Assembly: GCA_965223165.1 (NCBI GenBank)
Contig: CBDCVQ010000007.1
Location: 1-64,000, forward strand
Origin: JABDMH01 sp965223165
Lineage (GTDB): Bacteria; Bacteroidota; Bacteroidia; Chitinophagales; Saprospiraceae
Length of the DNA stretch: 64,000 nt
Direction of reading: 5' to 3'
This document shows, piece after piece, positions 38,006 to 46,428 of this stretch. Both the position numbers and the translations under genes were made by a program. How positions within the stretch are numbered: the stretch's first letter is position 1; every line of letters begins with the position of its first letter. Below the pieces are notes generated by a model. It was given only the letters and a program-made list of their open reading frames with translations. It had not been told where the DNA came from and did not search any database.

Positions 38006-39652
38006 CTATATTCTAATGCCCGCGCTAAAGCCTATCCAAAACTTTGTATTTATTGTGTTAAATGCCCCTTCGCTTGTCTGTTCCCAGATGGCGTAGGGCG
38101 GGATCTCCGTACCATAGAGGCCCGTGTCGGTCCGATGTATTTCGGAGATGGCCAGGTTAAATGCCGGACCCGCAAAGAACTCGGTCTTGGTCAGCTTGCT
38201 GAAGTGAAACAATAACTTGACCTGGGTAAGCAAATTGAGATCTGCCACCAGTGCGCGACGTTCGTTGACATTCATCACCAACAACTCCGGATTCAGCCTG
38301 ACATTGGCATCAAGCCGATGAAAAAAGCCAAGGCCGTAGCCGTAGCCCCAGACCATGCCATCCCGCTCGATGGTGCGGCGAAAGTTGGAGCTGATCTGGA
38401 ATATGTTGTAAAAATGCCGGGTGCCCAATTTGATCGCCATATTGGCATACATCGACTCACTCACCGAAAACTCCAGGCGATTGTATCCTCTGCGTATGAG
38501 ATTGAGCAAGCCAAAGGATGCACCACCCACGGTATCGGCCACGTTGATCAGCCCAAGCTGCAAGTAGTCTACCTGCTTGGCCACATTGAGGATCCCACTC
38601 ATCTGCACATCGGTCTTCTCCGCGATATTGAGCAGGCCGGCCAACTGCACCTCGTTTTGACCTAGGGAAAAATTGAAAAATCCAGAAACCTGACTACCGG
38701 CCACCTGCCTGCCAATGTTAAACAGGCCCGCCAGTTGCATACCCCGGGACACACTTTTATTAAAATTGAATGCACCGGCCAACTGGATAGCGTCCGCCTG
38801 CTCATTGATATTAGCAAAGCCAGCCATCTGAATGCCACGCATGACACCTCGATTGACATTGGCCAATCCGGATACTTGTCCTCCGCGCACATCATCTCCG
38901 ACATAGTTGGCGACACCGGCAACCTGAACACCTCTCACATGTGCCCGCGTACCATTGATGAGTCCTCCGATCTCCAATCCCTCGATGCCTCCATTGAAAC
39001 CCGCGATGGCATTGAGTGACAAATGATAGGTCTGGTCCGCCTTATGAGATATGCGTTTTGGCACAAAAGGCAGAAACGTAAACTGGGCCAGCTTGATTCT
39101 TTCGGCCTCTTGCAACCTGGCAAATGCCTCGCGCTCCTTCGATTGGGACATCACCTCTCTTGGATCCCGTCGGTTTGACAACTTGACCACGGGTTTGGCA
39201 CCTTGCTGCATAGCTTCCTGCCGCTGACGTTCTTCTGCAGAGACATAAGCTAGTTCTCCTTCCTCTTTGCCCATCGACTGATATCCAATGGGGTCTTGCT
39301 CCTCTTTGGTTTCTGGCTCATCGTCCGGACTCGGGCTGGCTGCTTCCGTTGGCTCGGGCTCGGTCGGCTGGATGTACTTCAGCATGACCCTTCGCCCCCG
39401 CTGGCGATACTCAATGCCCGTCTGATCTCTAAAGGATCGCAACACCTCGGGCAAAGTGCGGTCTTCAAACACCAATTGCACTCGACTGTCATAGGGCACC
39501 AACTCCTTACTGTAAGAGAAGCGGACCTCAAACTCACCCTCCATCGCTACAATGGCCTGCTCCACCGTCTGCCTGTCCTGGCCCATCGTGGCACTCAAGA
39601 GGCAGCAGCTGCAGATGCCGATCAAAGCGATATATCTCGTTCCGTTCTTCAT
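38006..39652 (-). CDS. STN-domain protein with LA_2272-type surface repeats
   Basis: About 548 residues from the ATG at 39652 (ATGA overlap with the fecR-like stop). Signal peptide (1-25), then an STN (secretin/TonB short N-terminal) domain (~28-90, 'VRFSYSKELVPYDSRVQL', 'FRDQTGIEYRQRGRRVMLKY'), a Pro/Glu-rich linker, then at least ten ~21-residue repeats of the form 'GxQVSGLANVxRGxxRG' ('IQMAGFANINEQADA', 'MQLAGLFNIGRQVAG'), and a beta-rich C-terminus. STN domains normally sit in front of TonB-dependent receptors and contact FecR-type anti-sigma factors. Here the domain is on a surface-repeat protein instead. It is the third gene of the sigma-FecR operon. Confidence 0.8.
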   Translation of the reverse strand: MKNGTRYIALIGICSCCLLSATMGQDRQTVEQAIVAMEGEFEVRFSYSKELVPYDSRVQLVFEDRTLPEVLRSFRDQTGIEYRQRGRRVMLKYIQPTEPEPTEAASPSPDDEPETKEEQDPIGYQSMGKEEGELAYVSAEERQRQEAMQQGAKPVVKLSNRRDPREVMSQSKEREAFARLQEAERIKLAQFTFLPFVPKRISHKADQTYHLSLNAIAGFNGGIEGLEIGGLINGTRAHVRGVQVAGVANYVGDDVRGGQVSGLANVNRGVMRGIQMAGFANINEQADAIQLAGAFNFNKSVSRGMQLAGLFNIGRQVAGSQVSGFFNFSLGQNEVQLAGLLNIAEKTDVQMSGILNVAKQVDYLQLGLINVADTVGGASFGLLNLIRRGYNRLEFSVSESMYANMAIKLGTRHFYNIFQISSNFRRTIERDGMVWGYGYGLGFFHRLDANVRLNPELLVMNVNERRALVADLNLLTQVKLLFHFSKLTKTEFFAGPAFNLAISEIHRTDTGLYGTEIPPYAIWEQTSEGAFNTINTKFWIGFSAGIRI

Positions 39653-40647
39653 TGCATCGGCGGACATCCGCCCCCATTCAATTGTACGTGGGTTCCATCG
39701 ATTTCTGTATCTACATCCAGCCCAAAGGAGAGGTCGTCGAGCACCTCCAGCAATGTGGCCCCCTCAAATGTTGCATTGTAGGTACAGTTCCACAGTGCTT
39801 CATTGCTCACCGAGCACTCAATCCCGAAGTGGTCCTCCAATACATCCAAGAGTTCTTTGACCGGTGTATCCACAAATTTCAATTGGTCGGTCTTCCAGGA
39901 GATTTCGTTGATGTCTTCCACGGTGAGGGTGATCTCCTGCGTAGCTTGATCAAACGTGCCTTTGTCCCCCTTGCTCAAGGTGCGTGCTGCCGTCGAGGTC
40001 TCCTTGGACACAAAACTCACCCTGCCCGACTCCACATAGACCGACACCTGATCCTGATCAGTGGCATCCACATTGAATGCAGTCCCCAATACGGTGGTGG
40101 TCGTGGTGGAGGTGTGCACTTCAAAAGGTACATTCTCCTGGTGAGTCACCTCAAAAAACCCCTCCCCTGTCAGGTGCACGATACGTGATGTGAAGGTCGG
40201 GTCGTAGGAAAGCTCACTTCCTTTGTTGAGCCACACCTGGGAGCCATCGGGCAAGTCAATCTTGATCCTTTGGTCACTGGCCGCTACGATCGTAGGCTGC
40301 ATGCTGTCCTGGGTGGGTCCAGCCAGCTTAAACCAGGCAAAGGCACTGCTGGCTATTACCAGAAGGACGGCCGCGATCCGCGCAATCTGTTGCCATCGGG
40401 ACACCATGGGCACCACCGGCACTTCGTCAAAGGCTGATCGCTCAAATCGGGACCAGGCGTCCTGGGTATCGGGTGGTGACGGCGGTTCGACCGTCAGGCT
40501 ATCTTTCCAGATCCCAGCGTATGCCTTGTACTCATCCTGCAATTTAAGATCGGCCTTCAACTGATGTTCAAACTCAGCTCGTTCTGCCGGCTCCATCTGG
40601 TCCGACAGATATCTGATGATCCGCTGCTCCAAGTACAATTCCTTCAT
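39649..40647 (-). CDS. FecR-type anti-sigma factor
   Basis: 332 residues: cytoplasmic N-terminal segment (1-85), membrane helix (~87-105, 'IARIAAVLLVIASSAFAWF'), FecR domain (~115-205, 'DLPDGSQVWLNKGSELSYDP', 'VHLTGEGFFEVTH') and a C-terminal DUF4974-type domain (~255-330, 'DTPVKELLDVLEDHFGIE'). Such proteins hold an ECF sigma factor in check and receive a periplasmic signal from an STN domain. The partner sigma factor is upstream (40707-41270) and an STN protein overlaps downstream, which fits exactly. Confidence 0.93.
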   Translation of the reverse strand: MKELYLEQRIIRYLSDQMEPAERAEFEHQLKADLKLQDEYKAYAGIWKDSLTVEPPSPPDTQDAWSRFERSAFDEVPVVPMVSRWQQIARIAAVLLVIASSAFAWFKLAGPTQDSMQPTIVAASDQRIKIDLPDGSQVWLNKGSELSYDPTFTSRIVHLTGEGFFEVTHQENVPFEVHTSTTTTTVLGTAFNVDATDQDQVSVYVESGRVSFVSKETSTAARTLSKGDKGTFDQATQEITLTVEDINEISWKTDQLKFVDTPVKELLDVLEDHFGIECSVSNEALWNCTYNATFEGATLLEVLDDLSFGLDVDTEIDGTHVQLNGGGCPPMQ

Positions 40648-40706
40648 AAATCTATCTCTATAGACGCCAATACTCTTTTACTCCCCCTACGTCCTCCCTC
40701 ACTTTT

Positions 40707-41270
40707 TCACATTAATAGTAGGATTAGCACGCAGTAATAGTCTTTCAGGTCGGTACGCAGTAGCTGTAGTGCTTTCCCCATTTGGTTTTCGACAGTTTTG
40801 ACGGAGATGTCCATGATCTGCCCAATTTCCTTGTACGATTTGCCTTCAAAGCGACTGAGTACAAAAGTCGTCTTGCATCTGGGAGGCAACTTCTCGATGG
40901 CATGGGCAATGCGTTGGCCCAGCTCGACATTCTCCATTACCTGCTGACCATCCCGCTCATAAGACACCTGCATCTGCGGCTCCGGCTCCACTTCTTTGGG
41001 GCCGGACTTACGCAGGTGAGACATTGCCTCGTGATAGGCCATCGTGGTCAGATATCCGCGCAGGGACTGCGATATAGTGATGGTGGCCCGTTTGCGCCAG
41101 ACCTTGAGAAAAACCTCTTGGGTCAAGTCCTCACAGACCTGGGCATGATGGACAAATCGGTAGATCGTCCGGTATATCTGTTGATAGTGTTCTTGGAAGA
41201 CCTCTTTCATTGCAGCCTGGTCACCCTCTGATAAGCGACGCATCAAGGCTTGGTCCTCACGGCGGATCAT
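40707..41270 (-). CDS. ECF sigma factor (FecI-like)
   Basis: 187 residues. Region 2 is 'YQQIYRTIYRFVHHAQVCED' with the 'DLTQEVFLKVWRKR' helix; region 4 has 'LPPRCKTTFVLSRFEGKSYK' and the helix-turn-helix 'EIGQIMDISVKTVENQMGKA'. It starts at ATG 41270. It forms an operon with the FecR-type anti-sigma gene 59 bp downstream. The 300 bp upstream of it, beyond which lies the 11-bp/144-bp tandem repeat, must contain its promoter. Confidence 0.95.
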   Translation of the reverse strand: MIRREDQALMRRLSEGDQAAMKEVFQEHYQQIYRTIYRFVHHAQVCEDLTQEVFLKVWRKRATITISQSLRGYLTTMAYHEAMSHLRKSGPKEVEPEPQMQVSYERDGQQVMENVELGQRIAHAIEKLPPRCKTTFVLSRFEGKSYKEIGQIMDISVKTVENQMGKALQLLRTDLKDYYCVLILLLM

Positions 41271-41564
41271 GGCGATAAATGTATCACTTATCCCAGGGAA
41301 AAAAGGACGTACCCGACCGATTATTGGCTATCGTCCACGAAGTTGCCGGATGGATATACGTAGCATGCGGGGTAGAAAGAGAAGAGGGAGTCAGATGTCT
41401 CCAACTCCCTCTAACGAGAACCAAATAATTAAAACCCTGTATGATTGAACTTATCTTCCTTTCTTGGTCTTTCGACTGGGATGCTCTCCATTTTGCATCC
41501 ACTACTAAGACAATTCTCAGAAGTTAAAAAGGGTTAAGACGGCTTTAAGGAAAAGTTATATCGA

Positions 41565-42014
41565 TGGTAGCTAGGTGGTTGCTTTGTGGATACTAAGTGG
41601 TTTCTAAGTGGATACTAGGTCGATACTACGTGGTTTCTAAGTCGTAGCTAGGTGGCAAAGTAGTACAGGTACGACCAGTTCAACATCTCCTCAATTAGTC
41701 AATTCGACTTCCCAATAGGTGGTTGCTAAGTGGATACTAAGTGGTTTCTAAGTGGATACTAGGTCGATACTACGTGGTTTCTAAGTCGTAGCTAGGTGGC
41801 AAAGTAGTGCAGGTACGACCAGTGCAACATCTCCTCAATTAGTCAATTCGACTTCCCATTAGGTCGTTGCTAGGTGGATACTAAGTGGCAAAGTATGGCA
41901 GGTAGGACCAGTGCAACAATTCCTCAGTTACTCAATTCGACTTCCCAATGGTTGACTAAGTGGCAAATTACTGCAAGTAGAACCAGTTCAACAATTCCCC
42001 ACTTACACAATTCG
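41565..42014. repeat. Nested tandem repeat: 11-bp units inside a 144-bp unit
   Basis: The large unit starts with (G/C)(G/T)TTGC at 41576, 41720 and 41864, exactly 144 bp apart; a fourth, shorter one starts near 41949. Each of the first two large units opens with a row of 11-bp repeats such as GGATACTAAGT, GGTTTCTAAGT, GGATACTAGGT, CGATACTACGT, CGTAGCTAGGT, and closes with a conserved ~70-bp block (GGCAAAGTAGT, ACGACCAGTxCAACATCTCC, AATTCGACTTCCCA). Unit 3 has lost about five 11-mers (85 bp) and unit 4 nearly all. No open frame runs through it. It lies between the barrel gene (ends at 42024) and the ECF gene start at 41270. Confidence 0.9.
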
Positions 42015-42023
42015 ACTCAATCG

Positions 42024-42734
42024 CTAGTCGATGTAAATGATCTTTCGCAGGAAGCGCAGGCCGAGGGAGACCTCCAGAGCGATATTCTTGATGCTTTGCT
42101 CTCTGAAGACATCCACGGTGCCGGTAAAGGGGTTTTCAAACTCGGCGGGTGGCAAAAAGATCTGCCGACTGATATCGGGACTAAACCGGATATCGATGAT
42201 CCCGCCTACAAATTCGGAGAAGGGAAACTCAAAGCCACCGCCAATCGTGATACCGTAGACAAATCGCTGGATACCATCCTCAAAGCCCTGGTAGAGCTGT
42301 AGATCATGGGACACGTTGTACTCGCCTCGGAGCGCCAGCGAGTAGTAACCTATATTGTTGCCCACGTCAAATCTATTCTTGGCACCAAAGGCCAGCGAAG
42401 CATTGTTAAACTTCATCTTGAAGGTCTGCGCGTCGTAGGCGATCCCTGTATTGGGATTGATCGATGCGCGATATCGGATGGCTCGGCCCTTCGTGTGATA
42501 GCCGGCCTCGGCAAAGAGTGAGCCGCGGCTAGACTCATCCAGCGACTCGATGTAGATCATAGCGTGCGAGGCCAGCAGCGGATCGTTGTTCTGAAATCCG
42601 TTCCATCGCTGCAGCCCCAGGGTAGGTCCACCCTTGATGCCAAAAGCAAAGCCCTGCCCGCAAAGGTCCAGCAGACAAACCAACGATAGACTGAGGATCA
42701 GAAGACTCCGGGGCATCCCATCAAAAGATATCAT
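42024..42734 (-). CDS. Predicted outer-membrane beta-barrel protein
   Basis: About 236 residues; a start at the second ATG (42716) would give a tighter signal peptide ('MPRSLLILSLSLVCLLDLCG'). The mature part resembles the porT/outer-membrane beta-barrel family of Bacteroidota: 'FGIKGGPTLGLQRW', repeated short strands, 'YGITIGGGFEFPFSEF' and a C-terminal 'LGLRFLRKIIYID'. Its start lies 6 bp past the stop of the glucosaminidase-LysM gene, so the two are one transcription unit. It could be a cell-wall or envelope factor working with that enzyme; the exact role is unknown. Confidence 0.75.
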   Translation of the reverse strand: MISFDGMPRSLLILSLSLVCLLDLCGQGFAFGIKGGPTLGLQRWNGFQNNDPLLASHAMIYIESLDESSRGSLFAEAGYHTKGRAIRYRASINPNTGIAYDAQTFKMKFNNASLAFGAKNRFDVGNNIGYYSLALRGEYNVSHDLQLYQGFEDGIQRFVYGITIGGGFEFPFSEFVGGIIDIRFSPDISRQIFLPPAEFENPFTGTVDVFREQSIKNIALEVSLGLRFLRKIIYID

Positions 42735-42740
42735 AGACGA

Positions 42741-43982
42741 CTAGTTGCCAACATTTAGGACCTGACCTGGTAAGATCAAATTTGATTCCAACTCGTTCTT
42801 TTTCACCAGGCTTTTGACGCTGACACGATACTGATTAGCAATCCCAAAGAGGGTCTCGCCCCTCCGGACCACATGTTGTCGACCCTCCCTGGCCCTGGGC
42901 GTTGATACGGCCAGGTCACTTGTCACGCTTGGTACGGCCCTCAGCTTAGGTCGCTCCCTGGATTTGACCATTCCGCGCAAAATGACCCGCTCTCCATATG
43001 CCGGCTCCGTGCCAGGAAACATACGGTTGCGGATGTAGAGTCGCTCCAGCAGAATGCCATAGGCCTGTGCAATATCATACATGGTCTCCCCTTCAGCCAC
43101 TACGTGAAACTTCTTACTGCCTTTGTACGCCTTTTTCTTTTTGTCCAAATAGACACGCTCGGCAGCCATCAAGGGCTGATCTCTTTCGATAAGACGCTCA
43201 TTATTGGCCAGGATGTCTCGGATGTCCACCTGATATCGCTTGGCGAGGCTGGCTGGGGTATCCCCCTCTCTGGCATAGAGCATATCCAGTCCATTGTTGG
43301 TGACCAGGCCATCAATGACCTCGATCTTGGTCGCCGTCGTCTTCCAATGGGTGGTGCGCAGTTTTCGGTTAGCCAGGCGCTCGTGCTGATAGGTCGGCTT
43401 CAGCTCCGGTACAAAATCGGGATCCGAAGACACCAGCTGCCCTCTGGGCTCGTAATAGTCATACTGATAGAGCTCGTAGGTCTCAATAATATTGATCAGC
43501 AGAACCGCGTACTTAGGATTGGTGGCATATCCTGATTGCTTGAGGCCCCAAGCCCAAGATTTGTAGTCGTAGCGATCCAGGGAAAATAAAAAGCCGTAAC
43601 GGTAGGATTTGCGAGGGCTCAAAAGAAAGGAAGAATGCTCGATAAAGGAAGTCTCCGGATCATCGAAGGCACGAAAACAGGACTTAATCAGCCTGCCCCT
43701 TCGGTCGTAATCATCATCCTTCTTGTAATAGGTTTCGCCTGTCCAATTGACATCGCATTTGAGACCAAAATGGTTATTGGATCGAAGCGCCAGATCGCTC
43801 TGGCCAGCATTGGACTCAAGGATGCCCTGCCCCAACTTTATACTGGCAGGAATACCCGTGCGATGCATCTCCTCAATCGCAATCTCCTTGTACTTGTCGA
43901 CATATGACAGTACTTGCCCATTTTGCCCAGCGGCCAACTGGGTAAAAAGAAAAATAGTGAGGGCGCCTATGATTTTCTCCAT
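42741..43982 (-). CDS. Glucosaminidase with three LysM domains
   Basis: 413 residues: signal peptide (1-19), a FlgJ/Auto-type glucosaminidase domain (~25-170, with the catalytic-region 'IKLGQGILESNAGQSDLA' and 'NNHFGLKC'), then three LysM peptidoglycan-binding repeats (~230-290, 'YAREGDTPASLAKRYQVDIR'; ~295-345, 'VVAEGETMYDIAQAYGI'; ~370-413, 'VVRRGETLFGIANQYRV'). It should cut N-acetylglucosaminyl bonds in peptidoglycan. The neighbouring barrel gene follows immediately. The ATG start is preceded by A/T-rich sequence. Confidence 0.92.
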   Translation of the reverse strand: MEKIIGALTIFLFTQLAAGQNGQVLSYVDKYKEIAIEEMHRTGIPASIKLGQGILESNAGQSDLALRSNNHFGLKCDVNWTGETYYKKDDDYDRRGRLIKSCFRAFDDPETSFIEHSSFLLSPRKSYRYGFLFSLDRYDYKSWAWGLKQSGYATNPKYAVLLINIIETYELYQYDYYEPRGQLVSSDPDFVPELKPTYQHERLANRKLRTTHWKTTATKIEVIDGLVTNNGLDMLYAREGDTPASLAKRYQVDIRDILANNERLIERDQPLMAAERVYLDKKKKAYKGSKKFHVVAEGETMYDIAQAYGILLERLYIRNRMFPGTEPAYGERVILRGMVKSRERPKLRAVPSVTSDLAVSTPRAREGRQHVVRRGETLFGIANQYRVSVKSLVKKNELESNLILPGQVLNVGN

Positions 43983-44143
43983 ATACTACTCTAAATAAAA
44001 GACTAATATATTAAATACTCCTCTAATGTGTATCGAGCTTGAACATCGGGACAGATGAGATCGGCCACTTACGATGGCAAGCCATATCTCCGATCGCAAA
44101 AATTATACCTTTAACGCAACTTCTGCAACAGGCGTCTCACATC

Positions 44144-45139
44144 TTGGGTACTTTTAACGTTAAAGCGGTCTCCTTTCTAGTTCTGGCCATCGGAATCTCC
44201 CTGGTCGGTTGTGATGGGTCGCGGCAGCAAGCAAATGACCCATCATCGGAAGCCGGGATGCCTCCCAGCCAGCAGCCAGCCGACCTCAACGCATGGCTGG
44301 AGCGAGCTGACTATTACGCAGAACATGGTCAGTTTGGCCTGGCAGCCGAGGATCTGGCAGTCGCCCTCTCCTTGGACTCCTCAGCACTGACCACCTGGCA
44401 TCGCCTGGCCGACGCCTACTTGGACGGGCTCCAGTCGCGAAAGGCGCTAGAGACGATGACGGCCGCCTCACGATTGTTCCCCGATAGTCTGGGTACACAG
44501 CTTAAACTGTCAGAATTTCAATTGATCCTTCGCCGCTACAACGATGCTCTGGCCACCTTGAATAGCATTCAAGCTAAGCGACCCCAATCGGCCGAAGCTT
44601 ATTTTATGAAGGCACAGGTTTTCAAAGAAATGGGCGACACGGTGGCAGCCGTCCGACACTACCAATATGCCACCCGGGCGGACGCCCATCTGCTTGATGC
44701 CTGGATCGGCGCCGGACAGCTACTGGCAGCACAAGGAGAGTCCGAGGCGCTCGCCTACTTTGACGCCGGCCTGGTCGTCGCCCCCGACTATCTGCCCCTG
44801 CGTCACGCCAAGGCCAATGTGCTGGGCGCCCTATCTCAGTTTGCCGCGGCCAAGGTCGAATACCGGTCCATGTTGGAGATCGATCCAGACTACTCCGAGG
44901 CCTATTATGACCTCGGCCTCCTTTATCTGGACCAGGATAGTCTAGTGCTGGCGCGAAATCACTTTCAACTGGCCATCACGACGGAGCCCCTCTTTGGGCG
45001 CGCCTACTTCTACCGGGGTCTGACCAGTGAGCTGCTAGGTGACACGGCCCAGGCCACCCGTGACTATCAGCAGGTCCTTCAGCTCAATCCAGCGGACCAG
45101 GACGCTCGCAATGGCCTTCAACGCCTCGGTAGCCTGTAG
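44144..45139 (+). CDS. TPR lipoprotein
   Basis: About 331 residues if started at TTG 44144, which puts the lipobox 'ISLVGC' 23 residues from the start; the frame runs on to an ATG at 44039, but a 58-residue leader before the cysteine is unlikely. The rest is a stack of about eight tetratricopeptide repeats ('ADYYAEHGQFGLAAEDLAVA', 'LGLLYLDQDSLVLARNHFQL', 'RGLTSELLGDTAQATRDYQQ'). TPR proteins are protein-docking scaffolds, here anchored in a periplasmic membrane face. No partner is identified. It lies divergently from the glucosaminidase gene. Confidence 0.8.
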   Translation: MGTFNVKAVSFLVLAIGISLVGCDGSRQQANDPSSEAGMPPSQQPADLNAWLERADYYAEHGQFGLAAEDLAVALSLDSSALTTWHRLADAYLDGLQSRKALETMTAASRLFPDSLGTQLKLSEFQLILRRYNDALATLNSIQAKRPQSAEAYFMKAQVFKEMGDTVAAVRHYQYATRADAHLLDAWIGAGQLLAAQGESEALAYFDAGLVVAPDYLPLRHAKANVLGALSQFAAAKVEYRSMLEIDPDYSEAYYDLGLLYLDQDSLVLARNHFQLAITTEPLFGRAYFYRGLTSELLGDTAQATRDYQQVLQLNPADQDARNGLQRLGSL

Positions 45140-45235
45140 GCAAGAGCCATTGGCTAGACAGGCGTCGGTTCGTCGGTGAGCCTCGGCGCATTTTTTAGTA
45201 ATTTATCCGCATTCTTAAACAAAACCTTTTATAAG

Positions 45236-45436
45236 ATGTCCGTTTTAAAAGTCATCGAGATTCTAGCCGATTCTAAGGAGAGTTGGGAGGATGCAACCGC
45301 AAATGCGGTGGACAAGGCTAGCAAGTCAGTGAAGAATATTCGCTCTGTCTTCGTCCAATCTCAAAGTGCCACTGTTGATGATGGCAAGATCGACTCGTAC
45401 CGGGTCAACGTCAAGATCACGTTTGAAGTGAAGTAG
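45236..45436 (+). CDS. Dodecin
   Basis: A 66-residue protein: 'MSVLKVIEILADSKESWEDA', 'AVDKASKSVKNIRSVFVQSQ', 'YRVNVKITFEVK'. This is the small flavin/CoA-binding dodecin, which assembles into a hollow 12-mer that stores flavin. The ATG at 45236 is chosen because it gives the standard N-terminus; an upstream ATG at 45176 would add 20 unrelated residues. It stands alone, with a MITE-like element 61 bp downstream. Confidence 0.92.
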   Translation: MSVLKVIEILADSKESWEDATANAVDKASKSVKNIRSVFVQSQSATVDDGKIDSYRVNVKITFEVK

Positions 45437-45496
45437 ATGACCACACACCGCTACCCAAGAAATACCATTGAAAATATTTTGCTCCTCGGCCAACCC

Positions 45497-45660
45497 TAGT
45501 AGAGCTTCGCATTAAATCTTGTTGCTAATTCTAATGTCTTTGGTCCGCATACTTCGTTGCAAAGCCTCGCCATAGCTACGGCTATGTCTGTGTTTCGCGC
45601 CTCGTCTGCGAACAAAATCCTATTACAATTATTCAACATATCTAATGCGAAACTCTACTA
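45497..45660. mobile_element. MITE-like element, copy 2
   Basis: 164 bp between inverted ends TAGTAGAGCTTCGCATTA and TAATGCGAAACTCTACTA (one mismatch). The interior matches copy 1 (36060-36281) but lacks its central ~60 bp. It contains a short palindrome CATAGCTACGGCTATG. No transposase is present, so it would have to be moved by an enzyme encoded elsewhere. Confidence 0.78.
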
Positions 45661-45888
45661 GTACTAGTGGGTTGGCCTTTTTTCTGGTCCCTGATCAAGC
45701 ACAGCCCGCTGACGGATGTACCGAAGAAGGTATCGTGCTTAGCAACCTGCTTCGGATTCATGCTCCAGGGATGACGGAAGGGAGAGATCTGTCAAAATGA
45801 GCCCCCCGGATATTACAGCCGGCCAGGGCAACGTTTTCTTCGTACGGTGTATCATTACTAGGATGACCTATTCCTAAAACCTTGCTGA
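45661..45888. other. Intergenic region upstream of the second ECF operon
   Basis: No gene is seen. It starts with TACTAG next to the MITE end, and must contain the promoter of the sigma operon. Confidence 0.4.
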
Positions 45889-46428
45889 TTGAAGGAAGAC
45901 GCATTGATCAAAGGCTGTGTGCGGCGGGACCCATCTTGCCAGAAGCAGCTATTCCTACGATATAGTCCAAGAATGATGACCGTCTGCATGCGATATGCTA
46001 GAAGTCGCTCCGATGCCGAAGACATCTTGCAGGATGGCTTCATCAGACTCTATCAAAACATCGGGCAATTCAAGTTTGCTGGCTCATTTGAAGGCTGGAT
46101 GCGCAGGATCTTCGTCAATGCAGCCCTTAAGAAGTACCAGACCAAGCGCTGGGAGATGGAGAGTAGTGGCATCGAACCCTACCATGAAAGTCAGAGCTAC
46201 GACGATATCGTCGCCCAATTATCTGAACAGGAAATCATGACCTTGGTCCATTCCCTACCGGAAGGATATCGGATGGTGTTTAACATGTATGTCATTGAAG
46301 GTTACTCCCACAAAGAAATCTCTCAGGCATTGGGGATCAATGAAGCCACCTCTCGCACCCAGCTATTGAAAGCCAGAAAGCAACTACAGGCCAAACTCTC
46401 TCAACTCGCCGTGCCCCATGCATCCTGA
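45889..46428 (+). CDS. ECF sigma factor
   Basis: 179 residues from a TTG start. Region 2: 'MRYARSRSDAEDILQDGFIR' and 'FEGWMRRIFVNAALKKYQ'; region 4: 'LPEGYRMVFNMYVIEGYSHK' and the helix 'EISQALGINEATSRTQLLKA'. It overlaps the next gene by 11 bp, so translation is coupled. The next gene encodes a membrane protein with the expected place of an anti-sigma factor. Confidence 0.9.
   Translation: MKEDALIKGCVRRDPSCQKQLFLRYSPRMMTVCMRYARSRSDAEDILQDGFIRLYQNIGQFKFAGSFEGWMRRIFVNAALKKYQTKRWEMESSGIEPYHESQSYDDIVAQLSEQEIMTLVHSLPEGYRMVFNMYVIEGYSHKEISQALGINEATSRTQLLKARKQLQAKLSQLAVPHAS

Noticed and set aside
41284..41502. 72-codon minus-strand frame upstream of the ECF sigma gene
   Set aside because: Low-complexity composition without domain or export signal; the region is more likely the operon promoter.
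41565..42014. CRISPR-like array
   Set aside because: The short units are 11 bp in direct contact, the long units are repeated as a whole and there are no unique spacers or cas genes.
44039..44143. Extended N-terminus of the TPR lipoprotein
   Set aside because: It would put 58 residues before the lipobox cysteine; a later start gives a normal lipoprotein signal.
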